Source: Euonymus europaeus (Eukaryota > Streptophyta > Magnoliopsida > Celastrales > Celastraceae). From it: a stretch of DNA of 64,000 nt. Both the position numbers and the translations under genes were made by a program. The number at the start of each line of letters is the position of its first letter. Position 1 is the stretch's first letter. The DNA is taken from assembly GCA_963580455.1 (NCBI GenBank), contig OY756968.1, positions 5,741,544-5,805,543 on the forward strand. Direction: 5' to 3'. Of the stretch, positions 12,441-25,400 are shown in pieces. The notes beneath the pieces are model-generated. The model ran no database searches. It was not told the origin of the DNA and worked only from the letters and a program-made list of their open reading frames with translations.

Positions 12441-12981
12441 GAGACTATTTGAGAAGTGGTCAAATAATTAATTTTGTTGTTGTATACTAATTCTATATAA
12501 AAAGATGTTTAGTGAAATAAAAATACACATCAAGTGAAAAAAAATGTTATCTCATATTTTTAATTTCTCTCTTACTAAATATTATTCTTAAATATTATTT
12601 TCTTTTATCTTGATTTTGAGGATATTGTGAGCTTGTTTTACAACCGTCCGAATCTTCTTTTTTATTATTATTATGATTATGAATCAAATCTTTGGATCCG
12701 GTTTGTGGATCTAGGTCCGGTCTTTGTTCAAGCGGGTCAAGGCTAATATTCAACAACAAGGACTTGTTCAATATGAAATGAATGGCTGACATTTAGATTT
12801 TATTAAGAATCCCCACTATTTAGTTACGGTTTTATGTCTTTGTGAAAGTCAAGGATGACTAGAAAAACTGAAGATCCGTGAAACCCAAATCTTCATAACA
12901 ATTGCAATTGGGTTCCATTAATTCAGATTTGATATTCAAATACTTGAAACTAACAATCTAAATTAACAATTGAGATCATGA
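12441..12981. other. Downstream region of the PHD-finger gene, nothing else recognised
   Basis: AT-rich DNA that includes a short frame at 12595-12792 with no recognised domain. The last part may be the 3' UTR of the gene at 12982-13592. Confidence 0.35.
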
Positions 12982-13592
12982 TCAGCTTGAAACCTCTTCC
13001 AATAGCTTATACCTTCTCACTTTATTCCTATAAACATGCTTCTTCGTGATCCCATTATTACTATTATTCAGTAAATCACCGGACCTTGTACTCCTCATCA
13101 GCTTTTCCTTCAATGCTTCATTCTCCGGCGACCTCTGCACTTTCTTGATGGGGCTACTGGGATCCAATGGTGAATTGCCACTCCGACCATTCATTCCTAC
13201 CTGAATATTGTTCCTCTTCTTGATCTTGATATCGCCTACGCTACTTGTTTTGGTTGATGGTGAAGAATTAAAAGAAGTCTGTGACTTGTTATCTTTTTTG
13301 CTTAGACACCAATTGCATACTCTGTAATACTCTGCTTTCGGATACATATTGCTACAATAACTGTCAAAATTATATAAAAAGACAGAGAATTTATGGATTT
13401 TTTTTTTTCCAAAGAAAGAAAACCCACAAATAATGAATCATCATAAGCTAATTAGTACCTGTGTTGAGATCTAAATTGACAGAGTTTGCACTGTAAGAGC
13501 TCATGAGACAGGCCAGAATCCCCACACATACAACACTCTGGGACTGTTGCTTGTGTTGATGATGCACTAATAGTTGGCTCATTTGGTGTCAT
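12982..13592 (-). CDS. PHD-finger-like zinc-binding protein (two exons)
   Basis: The proposed CDS joins exon 1 (13592-13459) to exon 2 (13360-12982) across a 98-bp GT-AG intron and gives 170 residues. The splice restores a complete finger: CCMCGDSGLSHELL, CKLCQFRSQHSYCSN, then VCNWC, a Cys/His pattern of the plant RING/FYVE/PHD superfamily. A basic middle region (KIKKRNN, KEKLMR) and the conserved-looking end RRYKLLEEVSS follow. Such proteins are thought to be nuclear and to read chromatin; this role is inferred. An in-frame ATG lies at 13655, but a TATA-like box at about 13662-13675 is too close to it, so 13592 is preferred. The splice at 13361 was chosen over a later AG at 13350 because only it recovers the Tyr-Cys of the finger. 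Confidence 0.8.
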
Positions 13593-13661
13593 ATTGTGTT
13601 TGTCATTGAGACAGAGAGGGAGAGGGAGGGGTGGGTTGATATGAAGAACTGGCATTTTTGG

Positions 13662-13677
13662 ACAATATATAATAATA
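13662..13677 (-). promoter_or_regulatory. TATA-box candidate for the PHD-finger gene
   Basis: On the minus strand the sequence reads TATTATTATATATTG. It lies about 70 bp upstream of the preferred start at 13592, leaving room for a short leader. It is an inference from position and composition. Confidence 0.4.
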
Positions 13678-13960
13678 ATAAATTGAGGAGGACCATTGTT
13701 TTGTTTGCTTAATTTAACATTGATAACAGCAGCAGAACAATAATTAAATATCATTTTCCCAGTGTGGCGTGTGTGAAAAGTATGATTTAGTATTGTTACC
13801 TAAAAAAAATAGAACCCAATGTTGAAAGGTGCTTTTGTCTAGCCAATAAAACTATGGTATTTTAAATATTCCATATATAATTTTATTTATTTTTGGGCCA
13901 AAAGGCAAGAGGTATGAAAAGAAAGTTAAATAAGAAAAGAAAGTACCCATGGGACACTTT

Positions 13961-14225
13961 TTTTTTTTTTTTTTTTTGTAAGCCAGGAATACCGGCTATG
14001 CCCAAAAAGCCCCCACTTAGCAAGGGATTGAAAAGACCCTTTCATGAAAGTCTAGGACTAGGGGTGCTTATTAACCGAGACCCCACCACTGGTATACTCC
14101 TCTACTACTTCAGAGTGGTTAAAGGTCGTCCCAATTTGAGCCTAGAAAGTCGCCGACTTTTCTTAAATCCAACTCCTAAGAGAGTGGGCAGACTCCGTCC
14201 TAAGGACATTTTTTACCGATAAAAT
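13961..14225 (-). mobile_element. Retroposon-like segment with poly(A) tail
   Basis: A T run at 13961-13978 becomes a poly(A) tail on the minus strand. It follows about 245 bp of sequence less AT-rich than its surroundings (from roughly 14225 down to 13979). A block reading TTAGGAGTTGGATT on that strand faintly resembles a Pol III box A (TAGCTCAGTTGG), suggesting a SINE, but no box B or target duplication is clear. A 109-codon plus-strand frame crosses it and has no recognised domain. Confidence 0.35.
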
Positions 14226-14279
14226 TTTATTTTTTTTAAATTATAAATGTGTTTTGATTGAAATTATGAGTCTCACGAT

Positions 14280-14436
14280 ATATTATTTATATTAAATAAA
14301 AATCAAATAAATACATAAGTTTTATATATTGTCAATTAAATACGTCCAAAAATCGAAACCAATTCCAATCTAGGCATATAAATATCTAGTAAACATCCTA
14401 TATTGTCCGATCCATACCCAAATTTTTGTCACCCCT
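14280..14436. mobile_element. Partial MITE of the GGGGTGACAA family
   Basis: The right part of this segment (TCCATACCC then TTTTTGTCACCCCT) matches the right end of the complete element next to it at 14473-14814. The left end is missing or too decayed to place. Confidence 0.5.
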
Positions 14437-14472
14437 AGTTATCAGTACTTGTTTGTTAGGAAACTCCCAACT

Positions 14473-14814
14473 AGGGGTAACAAAATTTTATCCGACCTGG
14501 ATGGCTAATTTTTCTGACCCGGATTAAATCAAGTTTGAACGTAAGTTTTATATCTAAAATCCGGGTCCAAACAAAAAATTATCAAATTTAAAATTGGATT
14601 CAAGTATAAATTCAAAATTTTATTCGATTTAATTCTCTGGATGCTAATTCGAGTTGAATGATTGTTCGATTTACTTATTCAAATTTAAACCAATCCAAAT
14701 ATGAACAATCAAATACATTCGAAAATATGAATCAATTTGAGTCTAGATATGCATATATCACGTAAACACCCTGTATTATCCATATGGACTCGGACCCGAA
14801 TTTTCACTACCCCT
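14473..14814. mobile_element. MITE of the GGGGTGACAA family
   Basis: It starts AGGGGTAACAAAATTTTATC and ends AATTTTCACTACCCCT, forming imperfect inverted termini around 342 bp of AT-rich, non-coding DNA. The interior shares phrases with the elements at 14280-14436 and 27621-28406. This outline is common for plant hAT-like MITEs, but no clean target duplication was found. Confidence 0.55.
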
Positions 14815-15778
14815 GCTTCCAACACTTTCTATGTTCTACTAAACAACAGAAAAAATCACAGGGATGATGTTTAGGCAACTCTATCTCTCTTTTCTGCTAA
14901 ACATAAGTGTGGACTTGCAGGCCTCCAAAATTACTAAATAAATCGGGATACTGCACATGTTAATTAAGCAAACGACACTGCTCACCATAGTATTTATTCT
15001 TAAATAATAAACCATATAGATTTTAAAATGGAAGATTTTGGTCTGGAACACCCATCTCCCACCTGATCTTGATGCCAACTCATTTGACTAGTATGATTGG
15101 CCAACACTGTACTCCCCGGAACGGACTGATTCGCTGCACATTTTATACTCCAATCCAAAATATAAGCTGAGCAAAACAAAGTATTGATTTAATATAAATA
15201 AAATAAAAAACCCAATCGGGTCAACAACTTTAAGCTGCAAGAACAAGAACATGCACCAACAACCTGAGAACACCAAGTATCCATCCAAGACGTGACGGCA
15301 CACCCAAACCTAGCTGCCGGCATGCTCCGGAATCTCAGGAAAACTTTCATGTTTTTACAACACTCTGCATAAAATGGATAGGAAAAAACATATTGCAATA
15401 TGCTTCATATAAAATGAATATTCTGAATCTCAAATAAAAACAATGTCCACAACAACCATCATGAGAACTCTCACAGCGAACCTAACCAGACTTGGTGCCA
15501 ACAAAGATGACAATGACAGTGTTGAGGTAGTGGTACAAGAATTGAGAATATAATACCAGGCTAAACAAAAGATGTTTTCATCTGTACAGAATATGTTTAG
15601 TCCTACATCAAGCAATAGATCATTTACACAATCAGAAGAAAGGGAGAAACAATAATACATAGAGGCTTTAAAGAAGCTCTACATAATTTACAAAAGAGTT
15701 CTCCTTATTCGGTATTTGAGTTCATCTACGAGGACCGCAAAAGATTCACATGGTCTGCGAAATTCCAAACACCAGTAC
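14815..15778. other. Intergenic DNA downstream of ASG2, nothing recognised
   Basis: Short frames on the minus strand (for example 15088-15303 and 15430-15660) show no known domain. The right part may be distal 3' flank of the ASG2 gene. Confidence 0.35.
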
Positions 15779-16336
15779 ATTGTCTGTTGCTGTAACTCTC
15801 TATTCAACACTCTGCATAATATAAAAAAAAAAAAAAAACCCTCTAATTCACCTGGAAACATCTGTGATATGAGAAACAAGATTAAAATTAGTACAGGGAG
15901 AATACAATCCATTAATGATAAAACTCATTCAAGAGTCAATTCCAGCGCCTCAATATGCATATCACCCTCCCCTAGAACCAGTGATGGGCTTGGAGTGGGC
16001 GACTGAGCAAAAACACTTTATTAAGGGTTGTCCAGGGGCAACAAAATCTGTCTTAACACACAAGCAACAAGAATACGCAAGCTTCTCGCAGTCTTAATTT
16101 AAATCTACATCTCCCATGTTGTAGCAGAATCCATTTTAATATGCAACTATCAGCTACACCCAAGGAGAAGGGCCACAAAAGTGATGGACAGAGCAGTCTT
16201 TGAACTACGCAACTCTTTCTTGTAACACAGTCACTCAACAATTTCTTAGAATTCGACAAAGCTTTGCACCAGCCGCCCACAAAGAGCAACCCTCCTATAT
16301 TCAGGAGTATTTCTATCAATCGCTAATGCCATGCAA
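15779..16336. repeat. Source copy of a 558-bp segment duplicated at 39910-45088
   Basis: This segment lies just past the ASG2 stop codon on the minus strand and probably includes part of its 3' UTR. It is nearly identical to 39910-40091 plus 44705-45088. In the right 384 bp I count only three substitutions. It holds the uninterrupted site ATATG at 15953-15957 that carries the copia insertion in the other copy. Confidence 0.9.
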
Positions 16337-16476
16337 AGGCTAAAGTTAGAAATTCAACTACTTCAATTTGAATTATCAAAACACCAGCACTACATGTCAT
16401 CAAACAGTTGAAAATTAGGCTAACAAAGGACGTCAATCAATTACCTGCATCCAACAATTAATAACTATGAGTCAGA

Positions 16477-19400
16477 TCAACTCTGGGCACACTCAAAAGG
16501 ATGAAAAGTTCCTTCAGCAAATTCGTGCATCCGAAACCGCTCCAGAAGTTCAAAGGGACTGCAAGTATCATAAATAATTAAAGTCGATGAACTAACCATA
16601 GAGCAAAATAATTTTTCAAAAAGCATCACTAAAAGAAAGTAATTAGAGAGCTCAAATCTACAATCAGACTAAGGGGCAAAGAATCCCATTCAATTTCACA
16701 AATTCCATCAGTTATGAAAAATTAGATCTAAGATACCATAATATCTCAAACCGACTTGGGAAAACCTACTACCTCAACAAAAAAAATGGAGACCTTTGTT
16801 GGATCTTATGTATTTTTATGTGACCTCTGGAATGAAGAAACACATGCTAGGCATCACACCCGATTTTTCTATACATAAAATGCCTTCCGAATTAGAGTGC
16901 ATAAAGAGAAGAGCTTTAGGAAAACGACCCACAAAAGTTTTAAGTTAATACTGTTAGGAAAACTGGAATTTGTTAGCCTTACAGGGTAGCTTCATGACTG
17001 CGGCTCAATCTTCGGTGATTATTCTCCATGATATCCAACACGTTAGCAGTTTCATGTCTAGCTGCTCCACCAGCGACAACCGATGGGACAGAAGCACTTG
17101 GAGTCCATATCTAGAACCACAAAACACAAATGTCTAAAAAACTATGTTCTGATGATGCACTAAAATAGAACACTATTCATCAAGCTCACTTTTATCGTAT
17201 TATCAATCCCACTTGTTGCCACAACGGAATCGTATGGGTGGCACTGCACACAGTTCACAACTGCAGAGGGGAGATCGGGAAAGATGCCTCAGACAATAGA
17301 GAACAGAAGAAATATTAGAGCTATCAAAAAGATTCAGGTGAAAAGAAGTTACCAGCTTCATCCCCATGCAAAATATTTACCAATCTCCCAGTTTTCTTTT
17401 CCCAAATATACCATCTACCATCATCACTTCCACTAGCAACAAACTCACCTGCAAATTGAACCACATCCATAAAGTACAAGAGTTATTAAACTGAATTAAA
17501 AATTTAGATAAGATAGAAAAGAAGTTCACAAACTGTCCATCAATGCTCCAGCACCACCAGAAGGGAATGACTGAATGTTAAATATTTTGACCAGGTACGC
17601 TAGAGCTCCTAAAAGGTTTATCAATAAACAGCAAGGTCTCACAATGCCCACTGCTGTCAAAGAAAGTTGTCATTGCAAGTATCCATGTATTATTGCTGCA
17701 GCAAAGATAGATTTCCACGTATATTCTGTGCTCACTAATAGATTCTATAGCTGTAACATTCTTTCCATACTTAGAAGATATCCTAGCAGATGTAATATTC
17801 CCAAAATAGGGATCGAGATCTGTGATTATCCTTACAGTAATTGTAGCTAATACGGATCCTACAATTAATGTACTTTTGCTCAGAATATAATATATAAAGT
17901 GCAAAGCTCTTACAAAGGGGTATCAAGAATTTCCAGCAATGCTGTTTTCTTTGTTCTTGACAACTGCTTGTAAGTTGTAATGTCTAAAAACTTATGTACA
18001 CTTACACCTATGTACACCGCTGCTTGATGCACGCAATGCCGCATGTAATAGTAGGACGCTCCTAGCTTATTTTAGTCTTGGCATGCAACAAAATGAGAAT
18101 GTTGCATTGGCGCAACATAAGGAAGTATAGGATAAGAAACGAGATCATTAGATATAAGGTAGGGGTAGGGGTAGAGCCGATTGAAGATAAGAAGAGAGAA
18201 AAGTGTGAAAGATGACTTGGGCAAGCACAGCACAGAGAAGAATAAAAAGAATTCTAGGAGATAGTAAAAAGAAGAACAAGAAAAAAGAGAGAAGTAAAAA
18301 AAGCAAACAGAAGTATCAAGATATTGGCTATATAGGGTTAGTGGAGACTAGCTCTAGATAGGAATGAATGGCGATCCAAGTAGTATTCAAATTGATTTCT
18401 CTCATAGAATTATGTAGCGACCCCAAATTGTTTGGGAGAAAGGGTTTAAATGATGATGAATTGGAATGCTTGACCTTTAGCAAATGGTGTTTAAAAATAG
18501 CAACTAAATGGCAGGTGAATAGTCTTGACATTTTTCTTCCAACTACCCAATTCCTAGAACTTTTTATGCACTGCAGCAACAATGTTATTCCACTTAGAGG
18601 TCATTCATTAGTACTATTAGTTTGTTACCACACAAAAAGCATCATAGTAAGAAGCGCTTCTATAGCAAATTTAAAAAAAGCAGTACATCAAATTAAATGA
18701 CTCGTATTAAGAATATAGCAGTTCATGAAATACATGCCTCTTTGCCCAAGAAAACTAGCCTGTTTAATATCAGTTCCAGTATTACAATGCCCGACATATC
18801 GCTGCTTCATATCAATAACAGCCTCAGGCTGCATAATGAAAACCATAAATGTGAAGTACCAATATGCTAAGGAATAACATTAATAATTAGGAAAAGTAGA
18901 ACATACCAGCACATGAAATAGACTCTTTCTGGGGGGAAAAAAAGGAACCCTAGTATTGGGGCTGCATCATTTGTTTATTGTCAAATTTTCCTAGCAAAAA
19001 AACCCAAATATTGGGGCTGCATCGTTTGTTTACAGTCAAAGTTTCCTACCTTTCAGGCATATAAGTGTAATCATATTTTTGACCAGCACGTTTCAAAAAT
19101 TGTATGCTAACTTCAATTATTGGAGGATTTACCACAGAATTGTAACCATGACCAACAACAGCTCCTTGACAGCGCAAGGAAAAACAATCCTCTCACAGCA
19201 ATCAACTTAAGAGAGTCGAATCAGATAGATACAAACAGACTATAAAACCACATTCAAAACCTATTTAAAAGATATGAATGTAACCTGATATAGTATGTTG
19301 TCACTATGTGCTGAAGATGAAGGAGATTCACACAAGCCATTTCCTCTTCTATGAATTCGCAGATTTAAACTTCCATGAAGATTATTGGATTCATCACCCC

Positions 19401-22400
19401 CTTCATCACCAGATACCGATGTTTCAGAGTCCAGCTCCAACTCCTCATCAGAATCAGAATCTTCTCTTTCAAACCTTGGACCATCTTGTGAAGCATCACT
19501 GTTTGCCTCTGAGCGGTAGAGTATATCACTCAATGAAAGTACTCTTCCAGCTCGAGGTTCCATTTTTGAGGGCCCATCATTCGCCTTATATTTTTCAGCT
19601 TCAGCTGGTAGTTTAGGCACAAGCAGTTTCATATACAACAAAATATTCAAAAGCCAAAAAAAGACAAATAAAGTGAAGTCAAGAAATTGAACAGAAAATA
19701 GGAGCATCCTACCATACATATATAAATGCATCCAAAAGAAATAAATAAACCTTAAAAAAAGGCATCCAGTATATGAAGATAAAAACTTGAAGCAACAAAA
19801 AACCAACATAGGGTTCGTAACTCTCCTTCATGCGGCACCTTGGTGCTCTAATAAATACTTTCCCATTTCAAAAAAATCTAATTAAAGTAACAAAAATAGT
19901 CGCCGCATGTATTACAAAAGTACAGCTATATGAAGTTCAAGAGAGCACATACATATAAGGTCACCTCTCTCAATTCAACGAGCTGAACTTAAAGGAAAGG
20001 TAGAACATAATGAGCTCTAGTCTTCCAAAACCAATTTATCTTGCATGTTTACTTCAACAACCAACAAGGTTCAAGCTCTGAGAACCATTCATCATGGCAA
20101 GTCAACATCAAGTTTAGGAGGGAAAAGGTTGAATTGTCATGTTACACTCTAAAAAGTTTAACTGCAAGGTATTGCACAAAAAGGAATTGCAGGGGGGGCA
20201 TCATCCCATATCTATTGTCAAAAAAATAACATTGAGATGAACATGGATTATTAATTATTGCATTTCATAGTACTTAACAATTGCATTGCACTATACTAGT
20301 CGGGAAATTGAAATGAACATTAAATATGATGAGAAAACGAACTTAAATTGCAATAAATAGATGCTGTCTGGCATTCTGATAAACAATTCAATGGTTGACA
20401 AAGAGTGTAGTCGATCTTAGAGTAACAAAAGAAAGTACATAGCAATACTACAAACCTGCAGCAACATTCTTCTTCATATTTTCAACCCATTCTGCCACTC
20501 CTGAGTTGGATGGAGCTGCTGTTTGAGCAGCAATAGCACAGTCCAGAGCTTCTTTGTGTTTTCCCAACTGCAAGCAACTAAAAAATAAAAATACCAACTA
20601 ACAGACACTAAAAGACAATGTCACTTCAATCACATTGTGCATGCATATATAATGACGAATCCCAGTCCCATTCTGCACCAAAAGATTCATAAGAAGAATT
20701 ATTTCCAACACTCTAAATTAATAAAATAGGCCAAGGAGAGCTGCATGAAACTAGATACTCTGCGCAACATATCATGTGCAAGATTAATACAAGGTGAAGC
20801 GCAAAAAAAAGTTAGAAGAACCTCAAAAATAAAAAATCTCCCATCACCACTACTGGAATGTGATTGCCAGTCAAAAATTTCAAGTTAGGCTGGCACTGTG
20901 CAAGTGTGCAGCCACAGAACTGTTACTGTTGCAACTTTTCTGAAGCCCAGAATAGATTTGGCTCCAGAGCATTGATTGTTGTTCATGAATATTTAATGTA
21001 GAATTGCAAGTCGATAACACAAATTCGTATAAATAAGCATCATCAGTACTGATAATCTGAACTAAATTGAACTTTGGTAGCTCAAGTACTGTGGATCGAA
21101 TGGGTCATATGATAAACAGCAATTCTACTGCATAATTACCTGTGATAATGCTTCAGACATGTGGGAAAGGGCTCTAAAAGAAGAGCTATAGAGTTTCCAA
21201 GCATTAAAGCAATCCCGCACAGCCATATGCACATCATTTTTCCACTGCCGCTGGAAAATTTGAAGATGTACTGAATTAGCAAGACTCATCATCAAAGAAA
21301 TAAAGCAAAAGATTGGCAATTGGACACTTCTAAAAAACCTTCAGCAATAAGGCGGCGCGTGTGCATAGACAATCATGCCTTAGCGAGGGTGCAATTTCTT
21401 GGGCATGGCCATCAATAACTTCATTGCATGCCTCAATTCCATATACATAATTTGTCCCTTCTTCCAAGCATTTTTCAGCAAATTGAACCAATTTCCTGCA
21501 TTTTTTTTCAAACTGCATCAACTGCATTAGACTTGCCCATAAGAATTTAAGCAAACATCATGAAGACTGATAATCATTAAACACACAAATACTACCAAAT
21601 CAAACATGAGGCAACCAATACTGGAAGGAGAAAGTAATAAGAAGAGCACAGATACAAACCCTGGGAGAATAATGGCCTTTCCAAGATGAATTGTCCTCCA
21701 GGTCACAATTTGATGGATGCAACTCCGCTCCATTGAGTATTGGTGTGAAGCACATTAATTTTGAAGCATCCCTCGAGCTATACTGCATAGAACTCCCACC
21801 AGCTACAATCATAAAAACAAAGTACTTGCTGATAATTGTCAAGTGACTGTGTGACAAAAATAAGGCATCAATATGATCATACATCACTAAGATGTACAAC
21901 TTCTTCGAAAAGCAACAATCTACCCACCATGCCTACATGTTGAAGTCTTACAAACAACAGAAAAAATAAAAATAAAAAACCTCAGGCAGTATTTCTGAAA
22001 GTCATAGGTTGATACTCAATAGAGTTCACACAACCATTTGGTATTTACAGAGGGATTCCTTATTCAGATTCCAGAATAACAGATAAACCCAATCTGAACC
22101 CCATTACTTTACTGAATTAGAGTGAAAAAACTGACCATGATTTACATTCATCAAATATACATGCTCTCCACTATAACTCAGAAGAACCTCTTCACCATCA
22201 GGACTAAATGTAACATGAGTTAAGTGCACGCTTGGACGTCCCTGAAAGAACACATCAAGCTTTTGAGTTCCACGACAATGCTACAAGCAATCAAATATGT
22301 TTAAAACTAGCATTAGCAACAAGAAAGGATTTTGATGAATTACATAAAAATGAAATTGAAGAATGATAGACAGGACAAAAGAAGAAGAAAAAATATAATA

Positions 22401-25400
22401 CTGTGGCATGTAACAATAGGAGGCACTATACTTACACGCTCAGAAAGATGCATTGGGCAGAAATAGTTAATGCAAGGAGGTGGTGACATCCTTTTCCGAC
22501 AAGAGGTAGGTGGAGGCAGCATTCTTCTATCATACAATCGAGCAAAAGCATCGCTACAGAATATCCAAATGCAAGAGATCATCAACAAAGAATAAAAAAT
22601 AACAAGAGAACTATGTAGGACAAGATACTGCAGACAATATGAGCTGCAGACTGCAGACCTTCCACCAACAAGAAGTAAATGAGGCCTACTGGAACTGATA
22701 TCACAAGACTTTAGAGCAAGGACTTGCTTAGGAGGATCGACCAATGACCTTTTTGCTCCACCCCGCAAGTCAAGCTGTCATAAAGCAGCCAATGTGAAAA
22801 TAATTATTATATATACTTGATGGCTGATTGGCGGGAGAGCAAACTGAGGCACTAAAAACAAAACATTCAAAAATGAGGAAGGCAAATAAATTACATGTTA
22901 ATCAAAGTATCATGTACTAAATATGGAAAGTTCTCAGTGAAACGTTAAGAAACCAATATTCAGAGAGATCTTGGAGTACATTAATAGGTGCGTTTGGCAG
23001 ACAATTTAAAAACTAGCATATATGCTAGTTCAAATGCTAATAGCCTATATGCTCGTTGAAATGCTATAACTGTTTGGTTCATTTTTTTTGCCCATGCCAT
23101 ATATGTTGATGAAAAATTACAAACAATGGTATTAAATAGTTTACCTTAATATAATTAATTAAAATATATAATTAATCCACAATTTCTTCAACTAATCTAA
23201 AATCAACAACAAAATATAATTATTTTTTTGCTTAACTTTTTTTTAAGAATTACATATTTATATTGCATTTATATTTACATATTACACATTATTTTAAATT
23301 ACACATATTACCTATCTATAATACACATTTATATTTATATCATATATCTACATGCTCTAAAAAGAATGGATATTTTGGTAAATAGCTATGAGTGGGAGAG
23401 CACAATATTGGAAAGAAAAATCAATTGTGGCCAAATGGTCTTATGAGGTAACATTTCAAAATGGTCGTTGAAATCAAGGTTATAGAATTGGATCGGTCAG
23501 TCCGATCAGTTCAATTGTGGACCGGCCTTTTGCCCGACCCGATCAGACGATCAGTGCCTAAAAACCAGCAACTTACCAACAGGTAATTTTTAGATGAACC
23601 GACCGGTTCTCCGATTTGAACAATTTCAGTTCATTTAATAAATAAATATTTTTTTCCTTCGTAGGATTTAGACACATTACCTCTCATTCCTAATACAAAT
23701 ACTCTAACCAACTAAGCTATGAGGCTTTATTTGTTTAAAATGATACATTTATTGAATATATTGTCTTTTATAAAAGTTTCAACACATATTACAATGTATA
23801 TAATGTAGAAATATATATTACTAATATATAAATGATTTTGAATGTTTCAATGGAGGCATATTATTGATGCATTTCCATATTATTATGAGTATTATATTAA
23901 ATAAATACATATAATAATGTATTATGTGGAATCAGGTTTGAACCCAGTTGAACTAGTGAACCATGAACCAAAGATTTTTCCAGTTCAATCACCAGTCCGG
24001 TTTTTAAAACCTTGGTTGAAATTGCTTTGAAATGCCCCTTGAAATGGTTGTTTGGTGCACTAGTAGCATATATGCTATTCCAAATGGTGATTCCACAAAC
24101 ATTTGGTAATCTATTATTGAAGGGTTGAAAGGTCTACAGAGAGATGTATGACAAACCAAAAGTCTACGGTACCACTCAAATTAAATTTCACTCGGTCGTT
24201 GAGAATATACCAAATAAGCAAATGGAATTACCCAGGCTCGTCTACATCTAAGCATATATATTGTGTTTCATGGACTCCCAACTACATCAGAAATTCCTTG
24301 CTGATACTTGGCGGTAAGGACATCAATCTCAGACAACTTAAAATTATGGAAAATAAGGGGAAAAAGGGACCCTAAAAGATGTACAGCACATCATAGCCTC
24401 GTCCCAAGTCCAAGCAACATAGAGAATGAGTTTGGACTGTCTATATCAATGTACGTATGAAGTCCAAGCAACATAGAGAATAAGTCTGGAATGTCTATAT
24501 ATCAATGTACGTATGAATCCAGATAAAATGTAATTTTTTAAATAAAAAAAGTGGCAACAGGCACAGGGTTAGCACAGCTCACGAGAATATTGCGACATTC
24601 TTGGTGAGAAGAGCCTGCTGGAGGACAAGAAGTGCCCTCCCGAAAGTCATGCTGTCTCAAGGTTCCATCTTCACTAGCACTCCATACCACATTGGGATTT
24701 CCACTTTCAACCTACAATAGAAGAATATATAATTAATGAAAAAAAAAGCATGCTGCATACCGTCCATATTCACCCTATGAAATAATCCTATGAAACTTCG
24801 TCACCAGGTCTGAATCCTTTTATGCAACAAAATCTTACAGCTAATTTTTTCACTCTTGTAGTGTGACATTGATACAGTGCCAAGGGAGCGATAGCATTAT
24901 CATCTGAAGTTCCCCCACTTAAGCGAGACAAATTAAATAATCGAACCTGAAAGAAAATTAAATAGAACAAAAGGTTAACATGGATATAAGCTATAACTTC
25001 CTGCAAAAAACATCCACCTTAAATTGTAAACAATTACCTCAGCATCTCCAGCTCCAGAGACAACAAGCTCATCAGAAGTTTCAGGAACAAATTTTGTACA
25101 GAATATGTTTGCAGAATGGCCAGTATCTATGGAATACAAAAGTTTTTTGCTACTATAGCTCCAAATATTCAACTGCGTATATATTGAAGCATCATAAACA
25201 GTTAAAAAAAATATAGGCCTTCAGGCATGTGATTTATACATATAAAAGCATAGATTCATACATAAAGAAAGACAGAAAGTGTCCGTGTGGCAGCAGTCAA
25301 CATTTAGTCCAGCGTTGAACTACAACTTTTTCCCAAATTAAAGTCACATCAATTGCTGAATTGATAATTTTCTCACCCTCACCTTGACTTTCATATTCAA

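Noticed and set aside
13893..14222. 109-codon plus-strand frame
   Set aside because: It crosses the poly-T tract and the retroposon-like segment; the translation has no family resemblance.
16979..16983. TAA read as the ASG2 stop codon
   Set aside because: The exon reaches a consensus donor (CCCT then GTAAGG) two bases earlier, and a downstream exon at 16558-16477 restores the family C-terminus with its CaaX box.
19261..19809. Long minus-strand frame that could be read as one 182-residue protein
   Set aside because: Only 19604-19285 is ASG2 coding exon. The N-terminal part of that frame is intron sequence upstream of the acceptor.
21500..21512. Alternative acceptor ATGCAG before GAAATTGG for ASG2 exon 11
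   Set aside because: It breaks phase with the upstream exon. The upstream acceptor at 21513 keeps the frame (FEKKCRKLV).
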